64,000 bases of DNA from VXRJ01 sp964636705 (GCA_964636705.1 CAZWUJ010000001.1:62001-126000); one strand, 5' to 3'; counted from the first letter of the stretch, positions 7,948 to 17,660 are shown. A program made the numbers and translations. The notes: generated by a model not told the origin, from the sequence alone.

Positions 7948-9192
7948 TTATGCGAACAGCAGGCCGGGGTCTTCGAGCAGTCTGCGAAACGTCCGAAGCA
8001 GATCCGCGCCCGTCGCGCCATCCAGCGCCCGGTGGTCAGCGGCGAGTGTCGCCGTCAGCATCCGTGCGGCACGCACCTTCTTCTTCCGGACAACGGGGCG
8101 TTCCTGCACCGCGCCGATGCCAAGAATGCACCCCTGCGGCGGATTCAGAATCGGATAGAGACTCGAAACGCCGAACATCCCGAGGTTCGATACGGTGCAG
8201 GTGCCGCCCGTGTATTCCCCCGGAGCGAGCCGGCCGACGCGAGCCCGATCGGTAAGGTCGCGCAATTCGGCGGCGATCGTCATGACGTCCTTGGTGTCGG
8301 CGGCGCGGACAATCGGCGTTATCAGACCGCCGTCGATCGCGACCGCGACGGCAAGGTCGACGCGCGCGAAACGGCGGATCGCGGCGCCGGTCCAGGCCAC
8401 ATTCGCTTCGGGAACAGCCGCCAGGGCGAGTGCGGCGGCGCGGACGACGATGTCGTTCAGCGTGAGCGCCTGGTCCATGGCGACGGCGGCGTTCGCCTTC
8501 GCGCGCCTCTTCAGCAACCGGTCGACTGCACAGTCGATCGAGAGATAGAAGTGCGGCGCGGCGCTCTTGGCGTTCGCCATCCGTTCGGCGGTGACGCGAC
8601 GCACGGCGGTCAGCGCTTCGTCCCGGTACGGTATGTCCGAGGACAGGCCGGGCAGCAGCGGAGACGCCGGCGGCGCTTCTCGCCCCGCAGCGGGCATCGG
8701 CTCTCCAGGCGACGCCACCACACCCAGGGTCCGTTCAACGTCGTGCTTCGTTGTCCGGCCACCCGCGCCGCTGGCGGCTACGGCCGTGATGTCCATGCCG
8801 GCGTGAGCCGCCATGCGGGCGGCGAGAGGGGTGGCGGCCGGGGTTTCACGCCGACCGGCTGCCGGGTATGCCGCTGAGGGAGCCCCGCGGCGGACGGGAG
8901 CAGGCGGGGAGGACACAGGCGGTGCGTCGGCATCGTCTTCGGCGGCGGGACGTATGCGGCCGAGGAGAGTACCCACCCGCACGCCTTCGGTACCAGCGTC
9001 GACCCGGATGTCGTCGAGGATTCCGTCGGCAGGGGACTCGAGTTCGACGGTCGTCTTGTCGGTCTCGACTTCCGCGATCGGTTCTCCCGCCGTCACGCGG
9101 TCACCCGGTTGCCTGAGCCAGGCGGCCAAGGTCGCCGAGGTCATCGAGGCGGCGACCTCGGGCATCAGGATCTCGACGGATGCGTGCGTCAT
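7948..9192 (-). CDS. 2-oxoacid dehydrogenase E2 (dihydrolipoamide acyltransferase)
   Basis: A 414-residue E2 subunit. It has one N-terminal lipoyl domain (residues 1-78, lipoylated Lys46 in ETDKTTVE), an Ala/Pro-rich linker, a peripheral subunit-binding domain (about 120-160, AASGAGGRTTKHDVE) and a catalytic acyltransferase core ending in DHRALDG, the HxxxDG active-site motif. E2 passes an acyl group from lipoamide to CoA. It starts 7 nt after the E1 gene ends, so the two are surely co-expressed. With an AceE-like E1 the substrate is probably pyruvate. No E3 gene is in the window. Confidence 0.92.
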   Translation of the reverse strand: MTHASVEILMPEVAASMTSATLAAWLRQPGDRVTAGEPIAEVETDKTTVELESPADGILDDIRVDAGTEGVRVGTLLGRIRPAAEDDADAPPVSSPPAPVRRGAPSAAYPAAGRRETPAATPLAARMAAHAGMDITAVAASGAGGRTTKHDVERTLGVVASPGEPMPAAGREAPPASPLLPGLSSDIPYRDEALTAVRRVTAERMANAKSAAPHFYLSIDCAVDRLLKRRAKANAAVAMDQALTLNDIVVRAAALALAAVPEANVAWTGAAIRRFARVDLAVAVAIDGGLITPIVRAADTKDVMTIAAELRDLTDRARVGRLAPGEYTGGTCTVSNLGMFGVSSLYPILNPPQGCILGIGAVQERPVVRKKKVRAARMLTATLAADHRALDGATGADLLRTFRRLLEDPGLLFA

Positions 9193-9199
9193 GGTCGCC

Positions 9200-11599
9200 T
9201 CACCGCCGGCGTCCTGCGATCAGTAGTCTGGCCGCGGCGTCGACGATCGCGTCCGTGTCGAGGCGATACTGGCGGTAGAGGTCGGGTATGTCGCCTGACT
9301 GGCCAAAGCTGTCCACGCCGAGAGGTGCTACCAGGTGGCGGTTGACACCGGCAAGCCAACTGAGCGCCGCGGGGTGGCCGTCGATAACGGTAACCAGGCC
9401 GGCCTCCGCCGGAACCGCATCCAGCAACCGCTCGATCTGCGCCTTGGGGCGGGGCTCGCCCGGCGGCGTTCGGTGTCCCGCCATCCAGCCGCGGTACAAG
9501 CGGTCGGCGGAGGTGACGACGAGCAGCCCCGCATCGGGATCGTCCTCGGCAATCTGCCGGTGCGCCTCGACGGCTTCCGGCAGGACCGCGCCGCAGGCCA
9601 CGATGACCAGCTCCGCGCGCGGGCCCGGCGGGACGCGCCAGTAGCCGCCCGCCGAAACATCTGCGGCCACTTTCGGCGTGAAGTCTCGTTCCGGCTGCGG
9701 AATCGGGCGGGTCGACAGCCGAAGATAGACGGAACCTCCATCGTCCGCCTGCATGTGCTCGAAGCTCCAGCGGAGGAGCTCGCACAGCTCGTCGGCGTAC
9801 GCCGGCTCGAATGACGTCAGTCCCGGCTGTCCCATCCCGATCAGCGGTTCGTAAATCGACTGATGCGCGCCACCTTCAGCGGCAAGCGAGATCCCCGACG
9901 GCGTGCCCACGATGATGAAGCGCGCGTCCTGGTAGCAGGCGTAGTTGAGCGCGTCGAGGCCACGGCTGATGAATGGATCGTACACGGTCCCGATCGGCAG
10001 AAGGCGCTCGCCGAAGAGCGGCGCGCTGAGGCCGAGGGCGGCCAGCAGGATGAAGAGGTTGTTCTCCGCAATACCCAGCTCGATGTGCTGCCCGTGGGTG
10101 GAGATTTCCCAGTTCAGCGCCGAGAGGATCCGCTCGTCCTTGAAGAGATCGCCCCGGTCGCGCCGGCCGAAGATGTGGCGCCGGTTGATCCACGATCCGA
10201 GATTCGTCGACACCGTAACGTCCGGCGACGACGTGACAATGCGATCCGCCAGGGCCGGATGGCGGCGCGAGAGGTCCGAGAGGAAACGGCCGAACGCCTC
10301 CTGCGTCGACAGCCGGCCGTCGGCCAGCGCCGCAGGTGGTTCGAATCGCTCCGGAACGGAAACCTCTGCGGCGCGGCGCCGACGCGATCCGGTCGGCGCC
10401 TGCGCGAACGGCGTCCGGTCAAGGAACGCCTCCAGCGTTTCCGGAGGCATGTCCAGCCCCGCGAATCGATCCCATTCCTCGCCGTCGCCGATGCCCATCT
10501 GTTGCTGGAACGCCGCCATCTGATCCGGGGTGATCAAGCCGGCGTGATTGTCCTTGTGTCCTGCGAGGGGCAGACCGTAGCCCTTGATGGTGTAGGCAAT
10601 GAAGCAGGTAGGCCGATCGTCGGTGACGGCGCGGAACGCATCTCTCACGGTTGCGAGGTCATGACCGCCCAGATTCGTCATGAGTCGCCCGAGCGCCTCG
10701 TCGTCGTGTTCGTCGAGCAACGTCCGGATGCCGTGAGTGTCGCCCAGGTCGCGGATCAGCTCCACGCGCCAAGCCGCACCGCCCTTGTAGGCGAGCGCGG
10801 AGTACAAGGCGTTGTCGGAAGAATCGATCCACTGCCGAAGCGCATCGCCCCCCGGTCTGCGAAACACGTCAGTCAACAGGCGGCCGTACTTCAATACCTC
10901 GACGCGCCAGTCGAGGTCGCGGACGATGGTGGCGATACGATCCGAGAAGCGCTCGGCCATCACTGCGTCCAGGCTCTGGCGGTTGTAGTCGACGACCCAC
11001 CAGACGTTCCGCACATCCTGCTTCCAGGACTCGACCAGCGCCTCGAAGATGTTCCCCTCATCGAACTCCGCGTCGCCGGCGATGGCGATCATCCGGCTGG
11101 GCGGTCCGTCCGTTCCGACACCGCGCAGGCGAAGGTAGTCCTGCACCAGCGCCGCGAAGCTGGTCATCGCCACGCCCAGGCCGACGGAACCCGTCGAGAA
11201 GTCCACGTCGTCGCGGTCTTTCGTCCGCGACGGATACGACTGCGCGCCCCCGAAGCCCCGGAACCGTTCGAGCTGATCCCGTGCTTGGTTGCCCAGCAGG
11301 TACTGGATGGCATGAAAGACCGGGCTGGCATGCGGCTTGACGGCGACCCTGTCGGCAGGGCGGAGGGCATCGAAATACAGCGCCGTCATCAGCGTCGCGA
11401 CCGACGCGCATGATGCCTGATGCCCCCCTACCTTCAGTCCGTCACGTGGCGGACGGAGGTGGTTGGCGTGGTGAATCATCCATACCGACAGCCAGAGGAC
11501 CTTCTGCTCGAGAGCGCGAAGGCATCGAATCTCGTCGTCGGCCCCGTCGGGGCCGAGCGGATCGGACGACGACGCTGGGGTGGTCGCCGGGATCGCCAT
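9200..11599 (-). CDS. AceE-like homodimeric 2-oxoacid (pyruvate) dehydrogenase E1
   Basis: A 799-residue thiamine-diphosphate enzyme resembling the single-chain AceE type of E1, not the alpha/beta type. It shows the transketolase-like front (GGHQASCAS, KPHASPVFHAIQYLLG), the TPP/Mg region GDAEFDEGNIFEALVES ending at VVDYNRQSLD, the AceE-like KGYGLPLAGHKDNH, and a C-terminal transketolase domain. It decarboxylates a 2-oxoacid and acylates the E2 lipoyl group. I start at ATG 11599 (MAIPATTPASSS); the frame is open to 11812, but that part is antisense to the divergent gene. It is shorter than E. coli AceE (about 887). It pairs with the E2 just downstream. Confidence 0.88.
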   Translation of the reverse strand: MAIPATTPASSSDPLGPDGADDEIRCLRALEQKVLWLSVWMIHHANHLRPPRDGLKVGGHQASCASVATLMTALYFDALRPADRVAVKPHASPVFHAIQYLLGNQARDQLERFRGFGGAQSYPSRTKDRDDVDFSTGSVGLGVAMTSFAALVQDYLRLRGVGTDGPPSRMIAIAGDAEFDEGNIFEALVESWKQDVRNVWWVVDYNRQSLDAVMAERFSDRIATIVRDLDWRVEVLKYGRLLTDVFRRPGGDALRQWIDSSDNALYSALAYKGGAAWRVELIRDLGDTHGIRTLLDEHDDEALGRLMTNLGGHDLATVRDAFRAVTDDRPTCFIAYTIKGYGLPLAGHKDNHAGLITPDQMAAFQQQMGIGDGEEWDRFAGLDMPPETLEAFLDRTPFAQAPTGSRRRRAAEVSVPERFEPPAALADGRLSTQEAFGRFLSDLSRRHPALADRIVTSSPDVTVSTNLGSWINRRHIFGRRDRGDLFKDERILSALNWEISTHGQHIELGIAENNLFILLAALGLSAPLFGERLLPIGTVYDPFISRGLDALNYACYQDARFIIVGTPSGISLAAEGGAHQSIYEPLIGMGQPGLTSFEPAYADELCELLRWSFEHMQADDGGSVYLRLSTRPIPQPERDFTPKVAADVSAGGYWRVPPGPRAELVIVACGAVLPEAVEAHRQIAEDDPDAGLLVVTSADRLYRGWMAGHRTPPGEPRPKAQIERLLDAVPAEAGLVTVIDGHPAALSWLAGVNRHLVAPLGVDSFGQSGDIPDLYRQYRLDTDAIVDAAARLLIAGRRR

Positions 11600-11651
11600 T
11601 TGAGTAGTAGGATGCCCCAACACGCCAATGCCGAGCAATCCGAGGCCCACC

Positions 11652-12710
11652 ATGACCAACGGACGACCGACCCGTCGCGAGGCGCTCCGCCGCATTGGAC
11701 AGGGGATGCTGGCGGCGGGCGCGGGAGCCGTTATCACGGGTTCGAGACCGCTTGTCGCGCAACAGCGGTTCACCAGCGCGGAACCGCCCGACTTCGCCGC
11801 CGGCGCGATCATCCGAACCCTTCAGGGGGACGTCGACCCGGCGGAACTGGACGAGGGAGCGACGCTCTTCCATGAACATGTCGGGCGAGCCGACATCGAC
11901 TTGGCGGTGGAAGAACTGAGCGCCTGCGCATTCGATGGCCTCGGTTGCATCGTCGATGCGGCAACCGGCCGGCGGACGGGCGAGCAGGTGCGCAACCTGC
12001 AGGCCATCGCCGACCGGAGCGAGGTGCGGATCGTCGCCGCCGGCAGCTATTTCCAGGACATCGGGTTCGCCATCTATCCCGTGCGGGTCGCCGAGATGTC
12101 GGAAGATGAACTCGTAGAGGAACTGGTGGCCGACGCAGCCGCACAGCGCTGGGGCGCGTTCGGCGAGATCGCCTCGTCCCTGGAGATGCGGCCCGACGAG
12201 CGGAAGGTGCACCGCGCGGTTGCCCGCGCGCACCTGCGGACGGGCTTGCCGATTTTCACGCATACCCCGCACGAGAGCTGCCCGAGCTGCGCCGTGGAGC
12301 AGATGGACGTGATCGAAGGGGCAGGCGTCGACCTCTCGCACGTGGTGATCGGCCACATGGCGACCATCAGGCCGGAGCACGATCCGCTCGGCACCCACCG
12401 CGCGGTAGCCGAACGCGGCGCCTTCATCGGCCTCGACACGCTGGGGCACGAGATGGGACGCTCCGACATTCCGGCCGCGGACAAGGTGCGGATGGTGCAG
12501 GAGCTACTCGACGCCGGTCTCGAGGATCACATCCTGCTCTCGTCCGACATGGGCAACGTCCGCCAGTTCAAGCGCTTCTACGGCCACGGATGGGCATCCG
12601 TGCTGATGCAGTTCGTTCCCAAACTGCGATTCGCCGGGGTCCCGGAAGAAACCATCCGGAAGATCCTGGTCGATAACCCAAGGCGCTTCCTCGCCTTCGT
12701 GCCGGTCTGA
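11652..12710 (+). CDS. Tat-exported phosphotriesterase-like hydrolase
   Basis: A 352-residue TIM-barrel hydrolase of the phosphotriesterase (PTE/Php) family, which uses a two-metal site. Candidate ligands are HEH in LFHEHVGR, Glu in FGEIASS (where the Php branch has Glu in place of the carboxylated Lys), His in FTHTPHE, His in VIGHMA and Asp in LLSSDMGN. The N-terminus has a twin-arginine signal (PTRREALRRIGQGML). ATG at 11652 puts the RR near residues 8-9; ATG at 11628 is an in-frame alternative. It diverges from the E1 gene and is followed 3 nt later by the DUF3604 gene. The substrate (lactone, phosphoester or other) is unknown. Confidence 0.82.
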   Translation: MTNGRPTRREALRRIGQGMLAAGAGAVITGSRPLVAQQRFTSAEPPDFAAGAIIRTLQGDVDPAELDEGATLFHEHVGRADIDLAVEELSACAFDGLGCIVDAATGRRTGEQVRNLQAIADRSEVRIVAAGSYFQDIGFAIYPVRVAEMSEDELVEELVADAAAQRWGAFGEIASSLEMRPDERKVHRAVARAHLRTGLPIFTHTPHESCPSCAVEQMDVIEGAGVDLSHVVIGHMATIRPEHDPLGTHRAVAERGAFIGLDTLGHEMGRSDIPAADKVRMVQELLDAGLEDHILLSSDMGNVRQFKRFYGHGWASVLMQFVPKLRFAGVPEETIRKILVDNPRRFLAFVPV

Positions 12711-12713
12711 TCC

Positions 12714-15284
12714 ATGCGGCGGTGGATGCCATTCGCGTTCGTTGCGCTGGGAGCGGGCGTCGCCATGTGCAACGCTCCGAGCGATCCGGCCGTGAGCGAA
12801 GACTATCTGTCGCCCGCCCTGCGCGCTGAGGTCGAGCAACTCAAGGCTGCGGTCGCGGCGCAGCCGACAGACGAGGAGACGATCGCCGAGCGGGCGCGCA
12901 TCCTGGCCGACTGGGTTGACGCGTACGCGCTGGCGGGCAACGAAGTGGGGCTGGGCGGCCCGAACGTGCGGTTGCAGGCGACGCTCCCGCCGACCGGCGC
13001 CGCCGCTCGCCGGCAGGGAGCGAATGTCGACCGGCTGGTGCGGCAATTCTCCCTGCACGACGTCCAGGGGTCCCTCGGCACGCTGACGGCGGAGTCGCTC
13101 GGCCCCTTCGAGGCGCGCAGCCATCAGACGATTCGCCAGATCTGGACGGCGGGCAGCGAGCCGGTGGCGACGGGCGGTGGCTTCTGGGTTGCACGGCACT
13201 TCAGCGTGAACAACGGTCCCTACCAGACCGACGACCCGTCCGCCGACGGCTACGTCACGATCGCGACGAGCGACGGGGATGTGCGCTTCACGACCGACGT
13301 GTACATGGCGAGCGGACCACACGGCGGCTTCCGCTCGCCGGAGCCGGCGCTGGTGTTCCGCCTCGCGTCGGGCACTCTCGATCCGGGCGAGACGGTAACC
13401 ATCACCTACGGCGATACTACCGGCGGCGGCCCGGGGCTGTTGATGACCAGCACGTCGAGCGCCCGTATGCCGTTGCCGCTCTATGTCGACCTGGACGGCT
13501 CGGGCGAATGGCGGCCGCTGCCGATCCTCCCCTTCGTCGTGAGCGGCACGAGCGTGGCGGGCGTCCACGGCTTCGCGCCAAGCGTCGTAACGCCGGGCGA
13601 GAGCTTCGAATTGTCGGTCCGCGCGGAGGATGCCTTCTTCAACCGGGCGACCGGACCGATCCCGGCATTCGACGTCCTGATTGACGGCGAAGCGCGCGCG
13701 ACGACACCGGCCGGCACGGATCCCATCAGCATCGTGGAATTGACGCTCGACGAACCGGGGCCCCACTGGGTGGAGATCCGCTCGGAGGACGGCGCGATAG
13801 CGGGCGACTCCAATCCGATCCTGGTGGTCGAGAATCCCGAGCGGCGAATCTACTGGGGTGACACGCACGGGCACTCCGGCTATGCCGAGGGTATCGGCAC
13901 GGTCGAGTTCTTCATGACGTTCGCGCGGGACGACGCCCGTCTCGACTTCGTGACGCACTCCGACCACGACACGTGGATGGACGACGCCGAGTGGGAGACA
14001 TCCCGGCAGGCGGTGCTGTCGTTCGACGAACCGGGGCGGTTCATTCCGTATCTCGGCTGGGAGTGGACGCGGCACGCCCGTTTCGGCGGCCATCACAACG
14101 TGCTGCTCCGAACCGCCGAGGGGCGCGAGCGGGTCTCGGCGCTGGAGCATCCGGTGCTTTCCGACTTGTACCGCGAGCTGCACGCCCGCTACGACCCGGA
14201 AGACGTCGTGGTAATCCCGCACGCGCACAATCCGGGCGACTATCGGCAGTCGGATGCGCAGCTCGAACCGCTGATCGAAATGATGTCGATGCACGGAACG
14301 TTCGAGTGGTTCGCGCGACAGTACCTGTCACATGGCCACCAGGTGGGGTTGGTCGCGGCTTCCGACGATCATCTGTCGCACCCCGGATATTCGGCACCGA
14401 ACCGGAACACACTGGCGCATCGGGGCGGTCTCGGGGCGGTGCTCGCGCCGGAACGCTCACGCGACGCGATCTTTGACGCGATGCGGGAACGGCGGACGTA
14501 CGCCACGACCGGCGACCGCATCATCCTGGACGTGACGGTCAACGACAGCCCCATGGGCCAGCGGACGGCGTACGCCGAGTCGCGTGAGGTGTCGGGTCGC
14601 GTGATCGGCACGGCGCCGATCGCCTCGATCACGCTGCTGAAGAACGACGAGTCGATCTGGAGCGAAACCTACGCGCTCGACGCGGGCGGCGGCCGACCGG
14701 CGGACGTGGAGGAATGGCTGCTGTCGTTCACGTCCGACGCGACGCCGCGCCATCCTGGGGACGCGCCACGCGGCTGGCGGCACTGGCGCGGCGAGCTGCG
14801 CGTCGAGGGCGCGGCGCTCGCGCGGATCGCGGCAACCGACTTCGTCAATCCGACGACGCAGGCGCTTGAGCCGGAGGGGAACGGCGCCCGGTTCATGACT
14901 CATACGCGGGGCGATGCGAGCTCGATCCGGCTGACCCTGACGGACATCCGCCCCGACGCGTCGATCGTGCTGAACCTCGATGCCGCGCGCGAGACCGGAT
15001 CGGCGCCGCCCTTCTTCCGCCCGCCCGCCGACATCGTGGCGGAACAGGTGCGGCTGCCGCTCCACACGAGCGGTATGACGCGCGTGCTGGCGGCCGACGG
15101 TTATCCCGAGGACCGGATCACGCTGCGCCGGCTCATCCGCGACGGCCCGCGTGACGTGACGTTCCGCTACACCGACGAGGATGCGCCACGTCAGGGGGAC
15201 TACTACTATGTCCGCGTCGTCCAGGTGAACGACGCCATGGCCTGGTCCAGCCCGGTCTGGGTGGGCGGCTATCCGTCGCGCTAG
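12714..15284 (+). CDS. DUF3604 family exported protein
   Basis: An 856-residue protein with an N-terminal signal sequence (MRRWMPFAFVALGAGVAMC). The centre carries a PHP-like metal-binding region typical of DUF3604: WGDTHGHSGYAEG, then FVTHSDHDTWMDD, VIPHAHNPGD, and ASDDHLSHPG. These His/Asp clusters suggest a metal-dependent phosphoesterase-type fold, but the family has no assigned reaction. The ATG lies 3 nt after the stop of the phosphotriesterase-like gene, so the two are an operon of exported metallohydrolase-like proteins. Confidence 0.85.
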   Translation: MRRWMPFAFVALGAGVAMCNAPSDPAVSEDYLSPALRAEVEQLKAAVAAQPTDEETIAERARILADWVDAYALAGNEVGLGGPNVRLQATLPPTGAAARRQGANVDRLVRQFSLHDVQGSLGTLTAESLGPFEARSHQTIRQIWTAGSEPVATGGGFWVARHFSVNNGPYQTDDPSADGYVTIATSDGDVRFTTDVYMASGPHGGFRSPEPALVFRLASGTLDPGETVTITYGDTTGGGPGLLMTSTSSARMPLPLYVDLDGSGEWRPLPILPFVVSGTSVAGVHGFAPSVVTPGESFELSVRAEDAFFNRATGPIPAFDVLIDGEARATTPAGTDPISIVELTLDEPGPHWVEIRSEDGAIAGDSNPILVVENPERRIYWGDTHGHSGYAEGIGTVEFFMTFARDDARLDFVTHSDHDTWMDDAEWETSRQAVLSFDEPGRFIPYLGWEWTRHARFGGHHNVLLRTAEGRERVSALEHPVLSDLYRELHARYDPEDVVVIPHAHNPGDYRQSDAQLEPLIEMMSMHGTFEWFARQYLSHGHQVGLVAASDDHLSHPGYSAPNRNTLAHRGGLGAVLAPERSRDAIFDAMRERRTYATTGDRIILDVTVNDSPMGQRTAYAESREVSGRVIGTAPIASITLLKNDESIWSETYALDAGGGRPADVEEWLLSFTSDATPRHPGDAPRGWRHWRGELRVEGAALARIAATDFVNPTTQALEPEGNGARFMTHTRGDASSIRLTLTDIRPDASIVLNLDAARETGSAPPFFRPPADIVAEQVRLPLHTSGMTRVLAADGYPEDRITLRRLIRDGPRDVTFRYTDEDAPRQGDYYYVRVVQVNDAMAWSSPVWVGGYPSR

Positions 15285-15319
15285 CGGCACTTCCGTCGCG
15301 CGCGCCGGGGCGCGGGCCG

Positions 15320-16630
15320 TCAGTCCCCTCCCCCGCCCAGGAACTTCTGGCTCAGCGCGTCGCGATCGACCATCTGCCCGCGCATGTAGACCGACTCGAT
15401 CCGGCGTGTATTGGTGATGTCGTCCAGTGGATTCGCTTCGAGAACGACAAAGTCGGCGCTCTTCCCGCCCGCCACGGTTCCCGCGTCGGGCAGGTTCATC
15501 AGTTCGGCGCTGTTCCCCGTCGCAGCTATCAGCACGTCGTGCGGCGTCATGCCGGAAGCGACCATGTCGGCCATTTCCACATGCGGCTGCCAGGCGTTGT
15601 TGCCATCGGTGCCGAGCGCGATCGTCATGCCTTCACTCGCCAGCCGGCCCAGGTTGCGGCCCTGCACGGCGAACCGCTCCGCCACGTCAGGCCGGTCCAC
15701 GAAACTGGACTGCAGCTCGGCAAGCTGGTCGCCGGGAATGGTGCCGCTCAGCCACGACAGATCCTCCGCCGCGCCCCGCGCCGCGAGGTTCGGCACCAGC
15801 ACCACGTTCGGCCGCGCTCGGACCATCTCGACGAACTCGTCGTCGACGTCCATGTCGCGCACGCCGTGGGCGAACGCGTCGATGCCCGCCTCGAGCAGCC
15901 CTTTGGCATCTTCCTGCGTGAAGATATGTGCAGTCACGAGCAAGTCGTGCTGGTGCGCCTCGTCGATCGCCGCCGCGTAGAGATCGGGCGTCAGCTTCTC
16001 GTACTGCCCGTTCCGGTCGTCGACCCACAGCTTGACGATGTCCACCTCAAGCTCGGCCAGCTCCCGCACGGCCGCGCGCACCTCTCCCTCGGTGTTGACC
16101 CAGAACGGGATCTCCGAGCGCCCTGGCTCCGGCCGCGTGATCCCCTTGCCCGCGGTCCGATAGCGTGCCGCGCCCGGCACCTCCATCCCGCGGATGGCAT
16201 AGACGTCGTCCCCCTCGTCCTGTCCCAGGCTCATCGCCGCGCCGACGCCGTAGTAGGCGCGGTGCTCCAGGTCGGCGATCAACTCGTCGCGAGTCCGCGA
16301 CAGATGGACGTGGGTGTCGAGAATCGCCGGGATGACCGTCCGTCCCGCGAGATCGACGCGTGTCGCACCGTCGGGGACGTCCACCGCGCCGGTCGCGCCC
16401 ACCGCCGTGAAGCGGTCGCCGTCCACGATGAAGGTGGCGTTCTCGATGGGCCCGCTCCCGTCCCCGACGATCAGCCGCGCCCCCTCGAACACGGTGACGT
16501 CCGCCATCGCGGCGACGGGTATCTCCTCCACCAGTTCCGTCCCCCCGCCGCAGGCGGCGGCGAGTACGAGGGCCGCAAGGGCCGCCACAAACCCGGTCGA
16601 CCGGTCCGTCCGTGCCAGTGGTGGAAGCAT
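15320..16630 (-). CDS. Exported amidohydrolase (imidazolonepropionase/aryldialkylphosphatase-like)
   Basis: A 436-residue metal-dependent amidohydrolase. The first metal motif is LDTHVHLSR; later His residues appear in VTAHIF and AFAHGV, and a catalytic Asp in LGTDGNNAW. The C-terminal DFVVLEANPLDDI is typical of the composite beta domain. The signal ends LVLAAACGG, probably a lipoprotein. I start at ATG 16630 because AGGAGGG lies 7 nt before it. It converges with the DUF3604 gene, 35 nt apart. Members hydrolyse C-N or related bonds; the substrate is unknown. Confidence 0.87.
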   Translation of the reverse strand: MLPPLARTDRSTGFVAALAALVLAAACGGGTELVEEIPVAAMADVTVFEGARLIVGDGSGPIENATFIVDGDRFTAVGATGAVDVPDGATRVDLAGRTVIPAILDTHVHLSRTRDELIADLEHRAYYGVGAAMSLGQDEGDDVYAIRGMEVPGAARYRTAGKGITRPEPGRSEIPFWVNTEGEVRAAVRELAELEVDIVKLWVDDRNGQYEKLTPDLYAAAIDEAHQHDLLVTAHIFTQEDAKGLLEAGIDAFAHGVRDMDVDDEFVEMVRARPNVVLVPNLAARGAAEDLSWLSGTIPGDQLAELQSSFVDRPDVAERFAVQGRNLGRLASEGMTIALGTDGNNAWQPHVEMADMVASGMTPHDVLIAATGNSAELMNLPDAGTVAGGKSADFVVLEANPLDDITNTRRIESVYMRGQMVDRDALSQKFLGGGGD

Positions 16631-16702
16631 CGGAGTCCCTCCTGTTGAAACTCGATCAACGGCAAGGATAACGCGCCCGTGCGGCAACGGCCGTCCAGCT
16701 CG

Positions 16703-17203
16703 TTACTCGGTCCGGGGCGGCACCGCGCAGGCGGCTCCGCGGCCTAGCGGCGCGGAGGCAAGTGCCGCGCCGACCATGGCCAGCGTCGCAGGCTCGCACG
16801 CGACCTGCATCCCCTCGAACAGATCGTTTTCCTCGCGGCGGATGTGCCCGCGGAGAAGAAGACCGAACGCCGTAAGGCGGTCGTCCAGGCGGCTGACTGC
16901 ATCCGCCTCGAAGCCGCGAATCAGCGCCCGCATCGCCTCGTGGTCCGCCACCAGCGCCGCCACTTCGCGCCCGCCTTCCTCCATCTCCCTCGTCGCGGCA
17001 GGGAAGACATGCGCCTCTTCCGCGTCGAAGTGCGGCCGGAGGTCGCTCTCGAAGAAGGCAATGAGCCGGGATACCTGCTCGCAGCGATCCTCCGGCCAGT
17101 CGGCGTTCGGATTGGTAGACCGCCCCAGGATCAACCGCTCGGCCATCACCAGTCCATGATGATGGTCGCGCGACAACGGCACCAGGCTCGTGTGGCGCTT
17201 CAT
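16703..17203 (-). CDS. Hemerythrin HHE-domain protein
   Basis: A 166-residue four-helix protein with the hemerythrin metal pattern: DHHHGLVMAE near the N-terminus, HFDAEEAHVFP in the middle, DHEAMRAL, and HIRREENDLFE towards the C-terminus. These bind a di-iron site in the family, used for oxygen, NO or iron sensing and repair. No other domain is fused. The upstream intergenic stretch holds a copy of the CTAG hairpin repeat (17262-17298). Confidence 0.88.
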   Translation of the reverse strand: MKRHTSLVPLSRDHHHGLVMAERLILGRSTNPNADWPEDRCEQVSRLIAFFESDLRPHFDAEEAHVFPAATREMEEGGREVAALVADHEAMRALIRGFEADAVSRLDDRLTAFGLLLRGHIRREENDLFEGMQVACEPATLAMVGAALASAPLGRGAACAVPPRTE

Positions 17204-17261
17204 CCCGACAGACCTCGTCCCTGCCTACGCTACACCAACGGTCGTCCGAAGCCTCGCCTAC

Positions 17262-17298
17262 CTGGCAGCCTGCACCGTTCCACGGCGCGGACTGCTAG
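17262..17298. repeat. CTAG-bounded hairpin repeat, module 2 (copy D)
   Basis: A 37-bp imperfect hairpin: outer arms CTGGCAG and CTGCTAG pair over 7 positions with one G-T wobble, then C/A mismatch, then an inner 8-bp arm with one mismatch around a TTCCA loop. It matches the modules at 40818 and 61964. Its terminal CTAG (17295-17298) provides the TAG stop of the MoaD-like gene. Sequence to its left (17231-17261) may be a decayed module 1. Confidence 0.65.
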
Positions 17299-17660
17299 CC
17301 ACCAGCCACGGCGCCGATGACAAGGAACGGTTCGACGCCATCGCCGACTTCCCGTGGAAGAAGCGCGTCTGGAGAATCGTGCGAGACGTCCTCCCCGCAG
17401 GCGAAGAAGCGGAGGTAGGGACGGCGCTGGCGTGTCACGTGGTCCCTAATCGTGCCGCGGAGCATCGGATAGGCCCGCTCGAGTGCGTCCAGGAGGGTAC
17501 GCTGGGTCAGGTTCGCATCCTCGCCGGCGACGGCAACCCGAACTTCTCGTTCGACGTGGGCCAGCGTGCAGAGTTGCGCCGGAAGTACGACCGTCACCAG
17601 GCACCGGGCGGTGCGGGCGTCTCCCGCCGCGGGCGTCGGCGCGGAGGCCGGTCCGGTCAT
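17295..17660 (-). CDS. MoaD/ThiS-like ubiquitin-fold protein
   Basis: A 121-residue protein whose last 85-90 residues look like a beta-grasp sulfur carrier: a beta strand (EREVRVAVAG), a helix (LLDALERAYPMLRG), FFACGEDVSH, and the C-terminal FLVIGAVAGG ending in the diagnostic Gly-Gly that is activated by adenylation. It overlaps the BNR-repeat gene by 4 nt (ATGA), so the two are translationally coupled. Such MoaD-BNR pairs are known from other genomes but have no established role, so I do not call it a molybdopterin synthase subunit. The stop codon is formed by the CTAG of repeat copy D. The first 30 residues are an Ala/Pro-rich extension. Confidence 0.78.
   Translation of the reverse strand: MTGPASAPTPAAGDARTARCLVTVVLPAQLCTLAHVEREVRVAVAGEDANLTQRTLLDALERAYPMLRGTIRDHVTRQRRPYLRFFACGEDVSHDSPDALLPREVGDGVEPFLVIGAVAGG

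Noticed and set aside
9863..11413. 516-residue plus-strand frame
   Set aside because: Lies within the E1 gene on the other strand and shows no recognisable domain.
12504..14294. 596-residue minus-strand frame
   Set aside because: Antisense to the phosphotriesterase-like and DUF3604 genes; composition typical of a shadow frame.
17295..17660. moaD assignment
   Set aside because: No Moco synthesis genes nearby; pairing with a BNR gene marks a different subgroup.
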